Below, in pieces: positions 42,093-64,000 of a stretch of DNA of 64,000 bases. A program made the position numbers and the translations under genes. The stretch is taken from contig JAODUO010000052.1 of assembly GCA_025642075.2 (NCBI GenBank), positions 932,501 to 996,500 on the forward strand, read 5' to 3'. This DNA comes from Ridgeia piscesae. Taxonomy: Eukaryota; Annelida; Polychaeta; Sabellida; Siboglinidae. How positions within the stretch are numbered: the stretch's first letter is position 1; the number at the start of each line of letters is the position of its first letter. The notes beneath the pieces were generated by a model. That model searched no databases and was not told the DNA's origin. It saw nothing but the letters and a program-made list of their open reading frames with translations.

Positions 42093-42482
42093 TGCTGCTG
42101 GAGGATGGCAATGGATTGTTACCAATCGGTAATATTACCTCGTACCTGCTCCACTAAAATGGCGTGTTCTCACTGACCACCAAAAGTATGACGGGCTTCC
42201 CTGGATCATGACGTCATAAAAATCCATATATAGTTAACAGGCGGAGAGAAAACTGCAATTTAACATGCTACGACACATATTACTCATTTATGGCTTTTAA
42301 TATTTTAACTAATATTGCTTTTTATTAAATTTTCAATATAAAAATACTTTTAAAGTCCTTGCGAGAGATGATATTACCCATGATGCTCTGCAAAATAACG
42401 CGCGAAATTTCATTTGGAGGGAACGGGATATCTACGGTTTACGTCCAACAACAAAACACGGTCGATATTTTTTCTTCGAAAT
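42093..42482. promoter_or_regulatory. Shared promoter between SERBP1- and ZNF367-type genes
   Basis: The two start codons are 390 bp apart and divergent. Visible consensus matches are: CCAAT in accaatc (42121-42127), YY1-like AAAATGGCG (42156-42164), perfect palindromic CRE TGACGTCA (42209-42216) and E2F-like GCGCGAAA (42400-42407), about 75 bp before the ZNF367-type ATG. Some of these may fall in the 5'UTRs. ZNF367 in vertebrates is expressed with the cell cycle, so an E2F site would fit. Confidence 0.6.
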
Positions 42483-44646
42483 ATGTCTTCAAAGCCAGCT
42501 TTCATGTCGCCAAAGCGAGGAAACGGAATGTTTATGGATCCTGATGGAATTCCAAATAGCCCTCCCTTCAAAGATGCAATGATGTATCCATGGAACTGGG
42601 GTTTTGGAGCGCAAAACATCGCACTCAGTCCTAGTAGTTCTTGCGGGTCGCCCGAAAGTGACAGGGATTTTAAACTTCGACGTGGAAGGCCAAGAGCGGA
42701 CAAGATTTCTTCTCTTATTGTTGAAGGATCTAACACGCCGAGTAACATCAGATGTAAGATATGCAGTCGAGTGTTTCCCAGAGAAAAATCTCTGCAAGCG
42801 CATCTTAGAACGCACACAGGTAAACGGTTTAATTTCTGACAGTCAATGTCACTGACAATGTGAATGTCAGAATCTGTGAGCGGTGTCTAGCTGCAAGACA
42901 GTCATTGTAGACGTTGCTCTGATCTATGACAGACGTAAGTCTTAACCAGACAAATACAGATCTAATAACCAGTTAAAATGAAGCACATTCTTAACTTCAG
43001 AAATTATGTTTATCCTTTTACTTTGGTCAAGAACTTTTGAAGAAGGCTTTGTAACAAAGTTTGTTTCTTCAAAATATTGGAAGGATTTTTATTGTAGCTA
43101 TTTAAATCAACAACACTTATACTAATTAAGTGAATCATTTCACTTTTCTCTTCATCTCTTTTTTTAATTAAGAATTGAAGTCCATTATTTTCAACGAAAT
43201 CCAACTTGTTTATTCGTGTTAGTGCCACCATATTGTAGTTGGCCAGTACCTGCCTTTGTTTTTTTCCATAACATACTCCATTATCCATATATTTTGTACT
43301 TCATTATTTGATATTTTGTTTATGTTTAGCTAATGTGCTGCTTGACAGGTGAACGACCCTATGTATGCGACTATGACGGCTGTGAGAAAGCCTTTTGTCA
43401 AAGTGGCCAGTTGAAGACTCACCAGCGACTTCATACGGGAGAGAAGCCATTTGTCTGCACTTCCCCAGGCAAGTTATACAGTACAGCAAGTATACTGGGC
43501 CACATACCATAGTCGATGAGTCATAAACAGAATATTGAGAACACTCAGCTTGTACCAGTCTACACAATGTTGGGCAACTGGTTGTAACATGGTGCACCTG
43601 ACATCGTTTCTGAGTTTTAGGGCCATGATTTCCTCTCATCTATAACACATTGGACTTGTAGCACAGAACATTGGGTTTCTTCCCCTGTACACTAGCTAAT
43701 TTGAGCTTTTTCTACTCGCAACGTATTCTCTTTTCACAAATCCGACACTTACTACCTAAAATTAACCTATTTTTGAATGTTGATACCACTACATAAAGTA
43801 CAATTGAACTGTAAAAAAATTATGAAAGTAAAATTTCATGTCGAATTTAAGTTGTGAATTGTTTAAGGATGTTAAAGCAAGTCAGTGTTCACTAAACCTT
43901 GCAAGTGTTACAGTGTAGCCAAATGAGATGCCAGTTTTGAGGAATGAGGTCCTACCCTATACATTAGGACACATTAAGCTACCTGATACCTAAGCAAGAC
44001 TGTTTATTGGGACATGTTGCTTATTGTAGGGTGTAACAGTCGATTCACTCATGCAAACCGCCACTGCCCTGACCATCCCCGGGCTGCACTGCGGCGCGAG
44101 AAACAAGACGTGCTATCTGACCACGTTGACCATCAAGACCCCACTTCTGTGGCACACAGGTAGTACACAGCGTCACTGATTATCTAGACCACACTTGTTT
44201 GGTGACATATCCAGAGATATCACCACTAACTTTGAATAATGACATCTGTTTGTTAGCTTATCCGAAGTGATCGCCTGTAGTTTTCAATGATGACATCTTA
44301 TTGTTAACTTATCCAAAGTGACAGCCTGTAATTATGAATGCATAAACTTGCTAGTTTATCTAAAATGATCACCCGTAAACGTATTTATTCTTGGGGGTTA
44401 GTGACACTTTCATTTTATTTCAGACTTGCTGGAAACACACCCCGGAAGTCGCGTTCTGGGACAAAACGTTCACTGGAGCTGGACATGGAGAACGAATGCT
44501 GTCACCACAGTGAGGCGCCACCGAAGTCACATGGTCAGGTGGATACCGACACAGCGCTAGTGTCACATGATGTGAATGATTTGGCTTTACACAGAGACAC
44601 TATGATGGGGGCCCTGGCTCTGATTCAGTTGGCCCACGGCCAGTAG
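42483..44646 (+). CDS. ZNF367: ZNF367-type C2H2 zinc-finger protein, 4 exons
   Basis: Exons 42483-42819, 43349-43468, 44030-44159 and 44424-44646 (TAG) join in phase to 269 codons. Residues 68-72 are an AT-hook-like RGRPR. Zinc finger 1 (about 91-111) is [17 protein letters not shown]; finger 2 (about 119-141) is [20 protein letters not shown]; a third, atypical finger follows with [14 protein letters not shown]. The C-terminus [11 protein letters not shown] matches the conserved family end (GALALIELA). The combination [26 protein letters not shown] and THANRHCP is specific to ZNF367. Intron 2 starts with GC, not GT (43469). The protein is expected to be a nuclear DNA-binding regulator; targets cannot be read from sequence. 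ATG 42483 is the first Met in frame. Confidence 0.94.
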
Positions 44647-45464
44647 GTCTGCATCAATGATCTAAAGTCTAAACCCATGGCCAGGTCTGTTAATGGTAGA
44701 CCCATGGCCAGTAGGTTTGTGTCAATGGTCCAAATAATTTTTTTAGCATTGTATGAACTGTTTATTCATTGACAATCTTATTCATGTTGTGTTTTGTGGC
44801 ATCTTCTCGATGGTCTCATGTTCACAGAGAACTTAAGCAGCACATGATATACATGTGCAGTGTAGTCTTTGTGATCATATTGATCACATATACTGTGAGA
44901 TGTATTTAAGGCCATCGTAACAATAGGTGCACAATCATAGTGTAAATTAATATTGCTGCGTCAGTCAACATTAATTTATTTATGAGTTTTATATAGATAT
45001 TTGTGTCATAGGAATACTTGTTTGCAAATCGTATTTATTGCCAAATGGTGCTTTCCTGTACATATGCAAAGTATTTAGTAATATATTCTTTGTTTTTTGT
45101 AATGATGTTAAAGCATATGTTTTCTTCAAGTTGAACACTTGAGCAATGGACCATATTGCCAAAAATTTATGGCACGAAACAGTCACAACAATAACTCTAT
45201 TCCTGAACAACCTAGGGGGTTCAGAGGATAAAGAAATATTGCATGCAAAGGAAGGAGTATGGCTGGATATTATTGTGTTCATACTTTTCTTTGATGAACA
45301 ATGGAAATATGATAAATTTGAAATAATGCATTTCTGTGTGGTCACGCATTTGGACTTTTGTAGTTAATTAATCAAATCGGTTGTTAGACTGTCATGTAGT
45401 ACACTTTAGAAAATGTACACACTGTGCATGTTTTGTGTATTTCTGTGTTGTTATATTAAATAAA
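44647..45464 (+). terminator. ZNF367 3'UTR and polyadenylation signal
   Basis: About 820 bp of non-coding AT-rich sequence after the stop ends in AATAAA at 45459-45464. The next gene, EIF2B2, ends in the opposite direction with its own signal about 500 bp further on. Confidence 0.7.
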
Positions 45465-45956
45465 AGAACAATGTCATGTTTCACGGTAGTCGTCTTTGAT
45501 AAAACCGAATGTGGCAGTTTGTTTCTTGACTGAAGATGTTCATCTTGGGTGGCTCAAAACATAATATTTTTATTTTTACTTATTTCATAGTTGCTTGGTT
45601 GTGAAATATGTAAATTATTTTTACTACATTAAAATTAAACTGACTACACTTGAAAAATTTTTTGCTGAACAATTTAAAATAAAACTCACATAATATTAAT
45701 GTTTACATAATGCAATTTCCAGTAATATATCAAGGAAGCAAAACCAAATAAATCTTATGAGTTAATTATGAAGTATTTTAACTGAAACAAACACAATTGT
45801 GATAACACTAGATTACTTATATCTACTCACCATGCTAACAATGAATACATGATGTTTGTGCATAACACAACATTTCCCCCATAAATAATTAGCAGAACAA
45901 GGCATTGTAATGTTCTGTAAAACATCAGGTCATAGGTATGCATCTTGTCGAAGACA

Positions 45957-45962
45957 TTTATT
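45957..45962 (-). terminator. Polyadenylation signal of EIF2B2
   Basis: AATAAA on the minus strand, 78 bp past the EIF2B2 stop codon (46042-46040). The 45465-45956 interval between the convergent genes is AT-rich, with nothing else recognised. Confidence 0.75.
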
Positions 45963-46039
45963 GTTTCTGAAGAATATCAGATGTGAAAAAGAACCACTAG
46001 ATGTGTATTCCTGTTGTGTCTGATGTGCTTGAGTGAACA

Positions 46040-57022
<10,983 letters not shown>

Positions 57023-57256
57023 AAGTTATAGTGGTATAGCCAGTATAGCCTATAAGTCTACTTCAGCTAGGTTGTCTCTCCAGTATCGTTGACTGGTTGG
57101 GGCAGTACTTCTTCCAGATACTGGACTGGGCCCTTGCTTGTGCGGTTGGGTGTGTGTATGTTCTCTTAAAGCAAACAGTTAACATGTATAAAAATTATGT
57201 TAAAACGAGAATAAAGTTATTGTGTGGACCACTCGTGAGTTAAAAAATCATATACA

Positions 57257-57304
57257 GTGTATGATGTATATATATATTATATATATATATATATATATAC
57301 AGTG

Positions 57305-57347
<43 letters not shown>

Positions 57348-57352
57348 TACAT
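57257..57352. repeat. AT/AC microsatellite with duplicated flank
   Basis: Two copies of tacagtgtatgatgtatata (57252 and 57298) separated by (AT)n, ending in (CA)5. Confidence 0.9.
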
Positions 57353-57356
57353 ATAG

Positions 57357-57690
57357 ATGTCTCTAGAAGAAATTATCTTCTGGCAGATGTTGAGGCATGA
57401 AGGCCTGCTCTCAACCCTGAAAGCTTCTGGGCATGAGGTGGCCGATAGGCTTGTGGGGAGCTTATTCCATTGTCTGAGTGTTGGCAGGAAAAAGGATGGC
57501 AAAGGGCTGGGTGGTCTGCCCTTGCATGACAAAAACGCTTGGCTCGTCAAGTTCTGGGGTTACTAGCTCCATTGGAGGTATTGATCTTATGATAGTCAGT
57601 GATAGTGATGTCAACTGAATCTGAATGGGGTACATCGTAAGTAGCCAATACGATGGGGGGTGGGCAGGGGAGCGGGAGTGTGTGCACATG
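57357..57690 (-). mobile_element. Possible non-LTR retrotransposon remnant
   Basis: On the minus strand one frame reads SFFLPTLRQWNKLPTSLSAT followed by SCPEAF. This resembles the usual C-terminal end of invertebrate LINE reverse transcriptases (F-P-T-x2-WN-LP-x-L). It is the only such stretch, and neighbouring frames are broken. Alternative: chance similarity. Confidence 0.35.
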
Positions 57691-58700
57691 TTATTTAGTG
57701 TTTCAGGTCACAGATCAGGCAGCTGAAATCAGTTATGGTTTCAGTCTGGACCTGCGACTTGTTAAGTTGGTTCCGTTGTCAACTATTGTTTTTACAAAAA
57801 AATTATTCTTAAATTGTTCGCTGAGGGCTGTGGGTACAATGAAACATCTGGTGTTGGTTGTTAGTTGTACGACTTTTGAGGATACATGGTCTGGGAAGTG
57901 CTTATAGGTTGAATGTGTCTTTGTTTGTTTTTTTGGGGCGAAAGAATGTTTCAGTGGGGAGGTACATAAATTTTAGTCTTTGGTCTCGTCGACATCGGAG
58001 ACTAAGGCGGGTATTCTTCCTCCTCGCTTCCAGGCTTTCCCAGTGCCAGAGTAGCACCTTTACTTAGCTTTAGCATATGATCAATACATTCTGGTGTTCT
58101 GTTAGGATAAGTCGTTCTGTTTGTTTACTTCAGCTGGTAGCTGGTTGATGGCTTGCGTCTGGCCTGTGGTTTAGCCTTAATTCAGTTATTCGTTTATCCA
58201 ACAGACTCTGAATATACTTTTATATTTTGTTTTCTTTGCAAACAGGCCACCCACTATTATTACTGAGTAGGTTCCGTATTGAATATTGTATTGACATATT
58301 GCTTCAATGCTTGGCAAGCCCAGTTTTTCTAGTCGCTACACAACTTACATTTATCAGGAACCCTGTCCACACCCAGGAAGACGATCTGCAAAATAAGGTG
58401 TTATATGAATGTCCCATGCAAACAATAAATAGTTGCTAGCAAGTGTATCTTGTTACGGATCTTGATATGGGCTTGATATTAGGCCTGGCGTGGGGTAGCA
58501 CATGTTTTGAAGTGGATAGGTGATGCAATCGTTAAAACGGGTTTATAATTAATACTAAATTATTTACGTTACGCATATTACAATTTTGTTTATCAATTTA
58601 TAACACATTAGCCTTCTTACAGGTAGTGAACGCTTTTTCGACTGTGAAGCTGGTATTTATTTGAACATGTAATATGTGAACAAATCTGTCACATATTTTG
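57691..58700. other. Intergenic sequence upstream of PARS2
   Basis: No gene recognised. Short open frames of about 70 codons are no longer than chance. The sequence is less AT-rich than the introns around it and could be part of the element suggested at 57357-57690. Confidence 0.45.
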
Positions 58701-58870
58701 TCTGGAAAGCGATACTATTATAGCATTCAACTGTCAATGCTTTTTCCATTTTGACATTACCGGAAGTATATGAGGAAGTCGGCAAGCGCACGTTTGAGAG
58801 GGTAGCTGCTGTCAGAACTTTGACAGAAGTCTTGGGACAAGTCTTAACGTTCCTTGGTTGAAAGTTAACC
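58701..58870 (+). promoter_or_regulatory. Probable PARS2 promoter with ETS-like site
   Basis: ACCGGAAGT at 58759-58767, 104 bp before the start codon, is a strong ETS/GABP-type match, common at nuclear genes for mitochondrial proteins. A reverse match, ACTTCCGGT, lies in intron 1 at 59225-59233. Confidence 0.5.
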
Positions 58871-61800
58871 ATGTTAAAACAGCACGTATTTAGGCCCGGG
58901 TCGCATATCCGAATACTCAAACGCTGGCATCACTACCAACAGCGAGTGTCTCGTATGTTCCCTCTGCCCAGCCAGGCGAGCGTCGACACAGGCGATTCAG
59001 AATGCAAGAGTCAAAAGGTTACTCGACTTCGGGTCTTATTCGCTCATTTATTACACTACCGCAGCTCAGGTTAAACGTTTTTATACGCACAGTTGAAATG
59101 CCAAACATGTTTAGTAATGTTAATTAAGTTAATCTTCCAGTTAACTGGCCTAAATCATTAGGGCCTTTCAAAACGTTTCACCACCTTTTTTGATGTGTAT
59201 TTGTTCGGAATGTCATTCTACATCACTTCCGGTACAAATAAGTCGGATACTATTAAAAAATAGTGTTTTATTTAATTAATTTAATGCCGTCAAGTCAACA
59301 TAAATATGCCAACAGCCACAGGGCATGAGACATGTGATCTCATGTCATGACTGAGATTGAGGACAGTGTCATCACTGGAGCATGTCAGTTACTGTGGATA
59401 TACATTTGTCACCATAATCAAGTATTACCATTAGAGTTCATTTTCACAAAAACATGTGAATCACCATTACATTGTCATAAAAAATCACAATGTTAATGTA
59501 CCTCCATAATATGAGTGTCACCATGATAATATTATATAGATCAGATATGCAGTCATATATATATGCATATGTATATATAGACTCTGTGTAACATGTGTCA
59601 TAGTGAAAGTGTCACCATATGTATGTCAACATGTAAGTATCACTTTGAAAGACACCATGTAAATATCACATTGAAGTGTTACCGTGTAACTGCCATCATG
59701 AAAGTATCACCACGAGAAAGAGAGAGACAATGAAAGTCAGCATGTAAGCATTACATTAAAGTGTCAACATATGAATGTCACTACAAAACACATTATAACG
59801 AAAAAATTGTCACCACGTGAGTGTCACCATGAGAGTGCTTGTTTCAGTTGATGTTGGTGAATAAGCTGCTGCATGGAGCAGGGGCAGGCGCAGGAACCTT
59901 CTCCCTCCTCCCTCACATGACGAGGGCTTTGGAGAAGCTGACTGCTCTCATTGACCATGAGATGCAGGCCATCGGGGCTCAGAAGATTGTTATGCCTAAT
60001 CTGGCACCTGGTCAAGTCTGGAAAACGACCAGTAAGTGTACTCACCTAACTCTTCTATCACGTGACATATGCTATGATGCTTGAATGTTTATTCTAGGTG
60101 ACAGCCACTCTTATTATTCCTGTAATTATATTACTTGCATAATACTATAATATATATTAGTACAAACAAATCGTCATGTTCAAATCTGTTTATTACAGAG
60201 CTATGCATGCTCACATGTCTAACCCTTGCAAAGACTAGTTCACTACATTAAACACCAGTGGCACCCACCACTCTGTATGCTAATTACTGTCCTTGTGGAT
60301 ACTGCCCTAGAGTCCAAAGGTTGCTGTTAGGCACCCTCTCTGCTGGGATCAGCTGGGATATATTGTGACGGTTCCCTTTGCCTTTCAGACAGATGGGACG
60401 AGATGGGAGCAGAATTATTCACGCTGAAAGACAGACGGAATGCTGACTACTGCTTAGCCCCGGTAACGTAAAACACATGTATGATGCCACTGTTAGCCAC
60501 TGTCAGGCCCTTCTAGCTCTCTGTCTCCCTCTCTCCCACCTTGCTCATTCTCTGCCACCCTCTGTCACCCCTCTTAATCTGTCACACCCTCTCTCACAGT
60601 CACCACTGTCACCTTATTCACCTTGTGTCCCACCCCTCTTATGTTCTCTCCTTCTTGCCCCATCCATTCCATTTCACCATGCTTACTGTGTGTCACACTC
60701 TCTGTCACCCTGCTCACTCTGTGTCACCCTCTCCTACCCTTCGCACTTGATTTCATCCTCTCTCACCCCTCTCTCAGTTTCCCCAACCCTCTCTTGCTCC
60801 TGTCGCTCAGTTTTGCCCTCCGTCCCGCCCCAAGTAAGGATGTAATCGCTTGGAGTGTGACATAATTATCAAGACAGTCACCTAGAGCCAGTTACAAGCT
60901 ACTGAGATATTCTGTGTCCACAGTATAAATGCCAATAGAACATTATTTCTATGAATGTTTACTAATTTAAAATAATTACATGAGTTATATTTGTTTTTTT
61001 AGCATGAACATTGTGACATTGCTAGATTAATGTGTGCTAAATATGAAGTATATTAATTTGTAGACACACGAGGAGGTGGTGACGTCACTAGTGGCTGCCG
61101 AAACACAGATCTCACACAAACAACTGCCCATCAAACTCTACCAGGTCAGTCAGGTTGTCAGCACATTATACAGGTCAGCATAATGTGATTATGTTTTATT
61201 AGTCAGCACAGTCTCATCACATTGTATGAGTGCTCAGTGCCCGTGTGCCATCAGACTTTTCCGTTAGTACATTTCTCCGAGAAAAAAAGTTCAACTCAAG
61301 CCGTTCATCATTAACAGTTCAAACATGGCATTCTTTATTAGTGTTTCTTTCATACCAGCGATACTGTTGTCAGTGAATTCTCTTACATTCTGCCAATTAC
61401 AGATTGGACGAAAGTTCCGTGATGAAATGAGACCCAAGAATGGCTTGCTTCGGTGCAGGGAATTTGAAATGAAAGGTTAGTTATGCTAAAGCACGAATCA
61501 ACCTTGTGAAACAACTCAAGATAATTTATAAATACATAGGTCTTTTCTATTCAAAAAACAACTCTTCTGAGATTGGTCTGTGCTAAGGTAGAACCATCCT
61601 GAGCAATCATGCCGTGAACTAGTTCTGTACTGTAAAAAGTAACAGGTCTGTCCTGTATGGTCTATTGTTAGATTGGTTAATAAAACAATGGATATGTACA
61701 CACTGACCAAGATTTATGAAAGAACTGACCGAGGGTTGAATAAGCATCTACCAAGTGTTTTGAGAGAGAAAAACAGCCAAGGAATAACCAATATAGGATT

Positions 61801-64000
61801 GTGTATGAGTCACCAAGAACTGTATACGAGTCACCCGAGAGTTGTGTATGAGTCACCCGAGAGTTGTGTACGAGTCACCCGAGAGTTGTGTACGAGTCAC
61901 CCGAGAGTTGTGTACGAGTCACCCGAGAGTTGTGTACGAGTCACCCGAGATTGTGTATGAGTCACCCGAGAGTTGTGTATGAGTCACCCAAGAACTGTAT
62001 ACGAGTCACCCGAGAGTTGTGTATGAGTCACCCGAGAGTTGTGTATGAGTCACCCGAGAGTTGTGTATGAGTCACCAAGAACTGTATACGAGTCACCCGA
62101 GAGTTGTGCATGAGTCACCCGAGAGTTGTGTATGAGTCACCGGAGAGTTGTGTATAGTCACCCGAGAGTTGTGTATGAGTCACCCGAGAGTTGTGTATGA
62201 GTCACCGGAGAGTTGTGTATGAGTCACCCGAGAGTTGTGTATGAGTCACCCGAGAGTTGTGTATGAGTCACCCGAGAGTTGTGTATGAGTCACCCGAGAG
62301 TTGTGTATGAGTCACCCGAGAGTTGTGTTATGAGTCACCCGAGAGTTGTGTATGAGTCACCCGAGAGTTGTGTATGAGTCACCCGAGAGTTGTGTATGAG
62401 TCACCAAGAACTGTGTACGAGTCACCCGAGAGTTGTGCATGAGTCACCCGAGAGTTGTGTATGAGTCACCGGAGAGTTGTGTATAGTCACCCGAGAGTTG
62501 TGTATGAGTCACCGGAGAGTTGTGCATGAGTCACCGGAGAGTTGTGTATGAGTCACCCAGAGAGTTGTGATACGAGTCACCCGAGAGTTGTGTATGAGCC
62601 ACCCAAGAACTGTATACGAGTCACCCGAGAGTTGTGTACGAGTCACCCAAGAACTGTATACGAGTCACCCGAGAGTTGTGTACGAGTCACCCGAGAGTTG
62701 TGTACGAGTCACCCGAGAGTTGTGTATGAGTCACCCGAGAGTTGTGTATGAGTCACCCGAGAGTTGTGTATGAGTCACCAGAGAGTTGTGCATGAGTCAC
62801 CCGACAGTTGTGTATGAGTCACCTGACAGTTGTGTATGTGTCACCCGACAGTTGTGTATGTGTCACCCGACAGTTGTGTATGAGTCACCGGAGAGTTGTG
62901 TATAGTCACCCGACAGTTGTGTATGAGTCACCCGAGAGTTGTGTATGAGTCACCCGACAGTTGTGTATGAGTCACCCGACAGTTGTGTATGAGTCACCCG
63001 ACAGTTGTGTATGAGTCACCCGACAGTTGTGTAGAGTCACCCGAGAGTTGTGTATGAGTCACCCGAGAGTTGTGTATGAGTCACCCGAGAGTTGTGTATG
63101 AGTCACCTGAGAGTTGTCTGAGTCTGTCTGTGTTGTTAGATCTGTACACATTTGATGCCAATGAGACGACAGCTCAGTCAACATATGACGAAGTGTGTCA
63201 CGCTTACAATCGCATATTTCAACGACTCCAACTTCCATATTTAAAAGGTAAGTTGTCTTCATTTATAAATGATGTTAGTTTGGTAACATAACAGTAAGTT
63301 TTCCAAGAATATTTGAAAAAATGATCTCATATTGTAATAAATTACGAGTCACCCGAGAGTTGTGTATGAGTCACCCGAGAGTTGTGTATGAGTCACCCGA
63401 GAGTTGTGTATGAGTCACCCGAGAGTTGTGTATGAGTCACCCGAGAGTTGTGTATAGTTACCCGAGAGTTGTGTATGAGTCACCCGAGAGTTGTGTATGA
63501 GTCACCCGACAGTTGTGTATGAGTCACCCGACAGTTGTGTATGAGTCACCCGAGAGTTGTGTATGAGTCACCCGAGAGTTGTGTATGAGTCACCCGACAG
63601 ACAGTTGTGTATGAGTCACCCGACAGACAGTTGTGTATGAGTCACCCGACAGTTGTGTATGAGTCACCCGACAGTTGTGTATGAGTCACCCGACAGTTGT
63701 GTATGAGTCACCCGACAGTTGTGTATTAGTCACCCGACAGTTGTGTATGAGTCACCCGAGAGTTGTGTAAGAGTCACCCGAGAGTTGTGTACGAGTCACC
63801 CGACAGTTGTGTATGAGTCACCCGACAGTTGTGTATGAGTCACCCGACAGTTGTGTATGAGTCACCCGTGAGTTGTGTATGAGTCACCTGAGAGTTGTCT
63901 GAGTCTGTCTGTGTTGTTAGATCTGTACACATTTGATGCCAACGAGACGACAGCTCAGTCAACATATGACGAAGTGTGTCACGCTTACAATCGCATATTT
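58871..64000 (+). CDS. PARS2: Mitochondrial prolyl-tRNA synthetase, 5' part (partial)
   Basis: Exons: 58871-59017 (ATG), 59848-60031, 60389-60462, 61064-61144, 61403-61475, 63140-63247 and a second copy of the last from 63921 to the window end. All join in phase. The first exon is basic (RPGSHIRILKRWHHYQQR), as expected for a mitochondrial presequence, followed by SRMFPLPSQ and the CKSQK/LML junction. Later exons give LLPHMTRALEKL, IDHEMQAIGAQKIVMPNL, NRWDEMGAELF, the class II motif THEEVV, motif 2 KFRDEMRPKNGLLRCREF, then EMKDLYTFDAN. This is the bacterial-type synthetase that charges mitochondrial tRNA-Pro with proline. The remaining catalytic domain (motif 3) and anticodon-binding domain lie beyond the window. 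The open question is whether both copies of exon 6 are used. Confidence 0.93.
59300..59840. repeat. Decayed tandem repeat before PARS2 exon 2
   Basis: Loose repetition of gtgtcaccatgagagtg, catgtaagtatcac and similar at spacings of about 20-35 bp, ending at the acceptor of exon 2 (gcttgtttcag, exon 59848). The adjoining copy is gtgtcaccatgagagtgctt. Too diverged for a clear unit. Confidence 0.6.
60480..60832. repeat. Pyrimidine-rich decayed repeat in PARS2 intron 3
   Basis: Irregular ctctgtcaccctgctcactc-like units starting just after the exon 3 donor (60463). Strong C/T bias on the + strand. The frames through it are artefacts. Confidence 0.7.
61797..63118. repeat. 22-bp minisatellite in PARS2 intron 5
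   Basis: About 60 units of gagtcacccgagagttgtgt and at. Early units are interspersed with a variant, gtcaccaagaactgtata, and later units carry cgacag in place of cgagag. It ends about 20 bp before the exon 6 acceptor. Confidence 0.95.
63342..63900. repeat. Second copy of the 22-bp minisatellite
   Basis: The same unit and the same cgagag/cgacag variants as at 61797-63118, now lying between the two copies of exon 6. Two units have an extra acag (63595-63630). Confidence 0.95.
63921..64000 (+). other. PARS2: Second copy of PARS2 exon 6 (cut by window end)
   Basis: The 80 visible bases match 63140-63219 with one synonymous difference (AAT to AAC at the Asn of DANET). The preceding intron bases, including gtctgtctgtgttgttag, are also identical. 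The offset is 781 bp. The complete exon is 108 nt and begins and ends in phase 1, so a second copy would keep the frame if spliced in. Confidence 0.88.

Noticed and set aside
42414..42482. Earlier start for the ZNF367-type protein
   Set aside because: The frame stays open upstream, but the first Met is at 42483, and the upstream part overlaps the E2F-like promoter area.
43010..43288. 92-codon minus-strand frame in ZNF367 intron 1
   Set aside because: No recognised domain, no splice or promoter context, AT-rich sequence where such frames arise by chance.
58227..58439. 70-codon frame ending near AATAAA between EIF2B2 and PARS2
   Set aside because: No recognisable domain and no acceptor or start context; kept only as unexplained intergenic sequence.
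61797..63900. CRISPR-like regular repeats
   Set aside because: Units are directly adjacent with no unique spacers, in an animal gene intron; ordinary minisatellite. The same applies to all other arrays in the window.

Overview
The window is nuclear DNA from an animal. Four multi-exon genes use canonical GT-AG or GC-AG introns and encode metazoan protein families, with no operons and no bacterial signals. The tRNA-derived SINE fragments, very dense intronic minisatellites and invertebrate-like protein divergence suggest a lophotrochozoan, most likely a mollusc. The species cannot be fixed from sequence alone. I assigned genes by joining exons by hand so that splice sites, phase and protein-family alignment all agreed.

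Layout. (1) An SLC4A11-type transporter on the + strand fills 1653-31584 (18 coding exons, about 854 codons). Its introns are mostly tandem repeats with units of 11-83 bp plus TG, CA and AT microsatellites. (2) A SERBP1/HABP4-type RNA-binding protein lies on the - strand (34546-42092, 8 exons, one of them tandemly duplicated). (3) About 390 bp away and divergent, a ZNF367-type zinc finger lies on the + strand (42483-44646, 4 exons), sharing a compact promoter with CRE-, E2F-, YY1- and CCAAT-like sites. (4) EIF2B2, the beta subunit of translation factor eIF2B, lies tail-to-tail with ZNF367 on the - strand (46040-56277, 14 exons, 352 aa). (5) The 5' part of a mitochondrial prolyl-tRNA synthetase (PARS2) lies on the + strand from 58871 and runs off the window; its last visible exon is duplicated with its flanking minisatellite. 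Apart from the shared promoter and the tail-to-tail pair, nothing suggests the genes act together: one is a membrane transporter, one a ribosome/mRNA-binding protein, one a transcription factor, one a translation initiation factor and one a mitochondrial synthetase.

The most unusual feature is where the intronic arrays sit. At about ten SLC4A11 exon boundaries, and at one EIF2B2 boundary on the opposite strand, the repeat unit itself contains the splice junction: a few to 29 bases of exon edge plus the acceptor or donor. The real splice site is simply the exon-proximal copy of a long series of look-alike sites. Examples are a 45-bp unit with 29 exon bases (about 19 copies), a 29-bp acceptor unit (about 72 copies), a 28-bp donor unit (about 20 copies) and a 33-bp acceptor unit whose copies keep an open frame. 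Decayed two- or three-copy versions occur at other exons. I read this as recurrent tandem duplication seeded at exon-intron junctions; that mechanism is inference.

Other points of note are a one-base frame break in SLC4A11 exon 17, duplicated symmetric exons in SERBP1 and PARS2, two GC-AG introns, a non-autonomous hAT-like element inserted inside a minisatellite with an 8-bp target duplication, and several SINE fragments.
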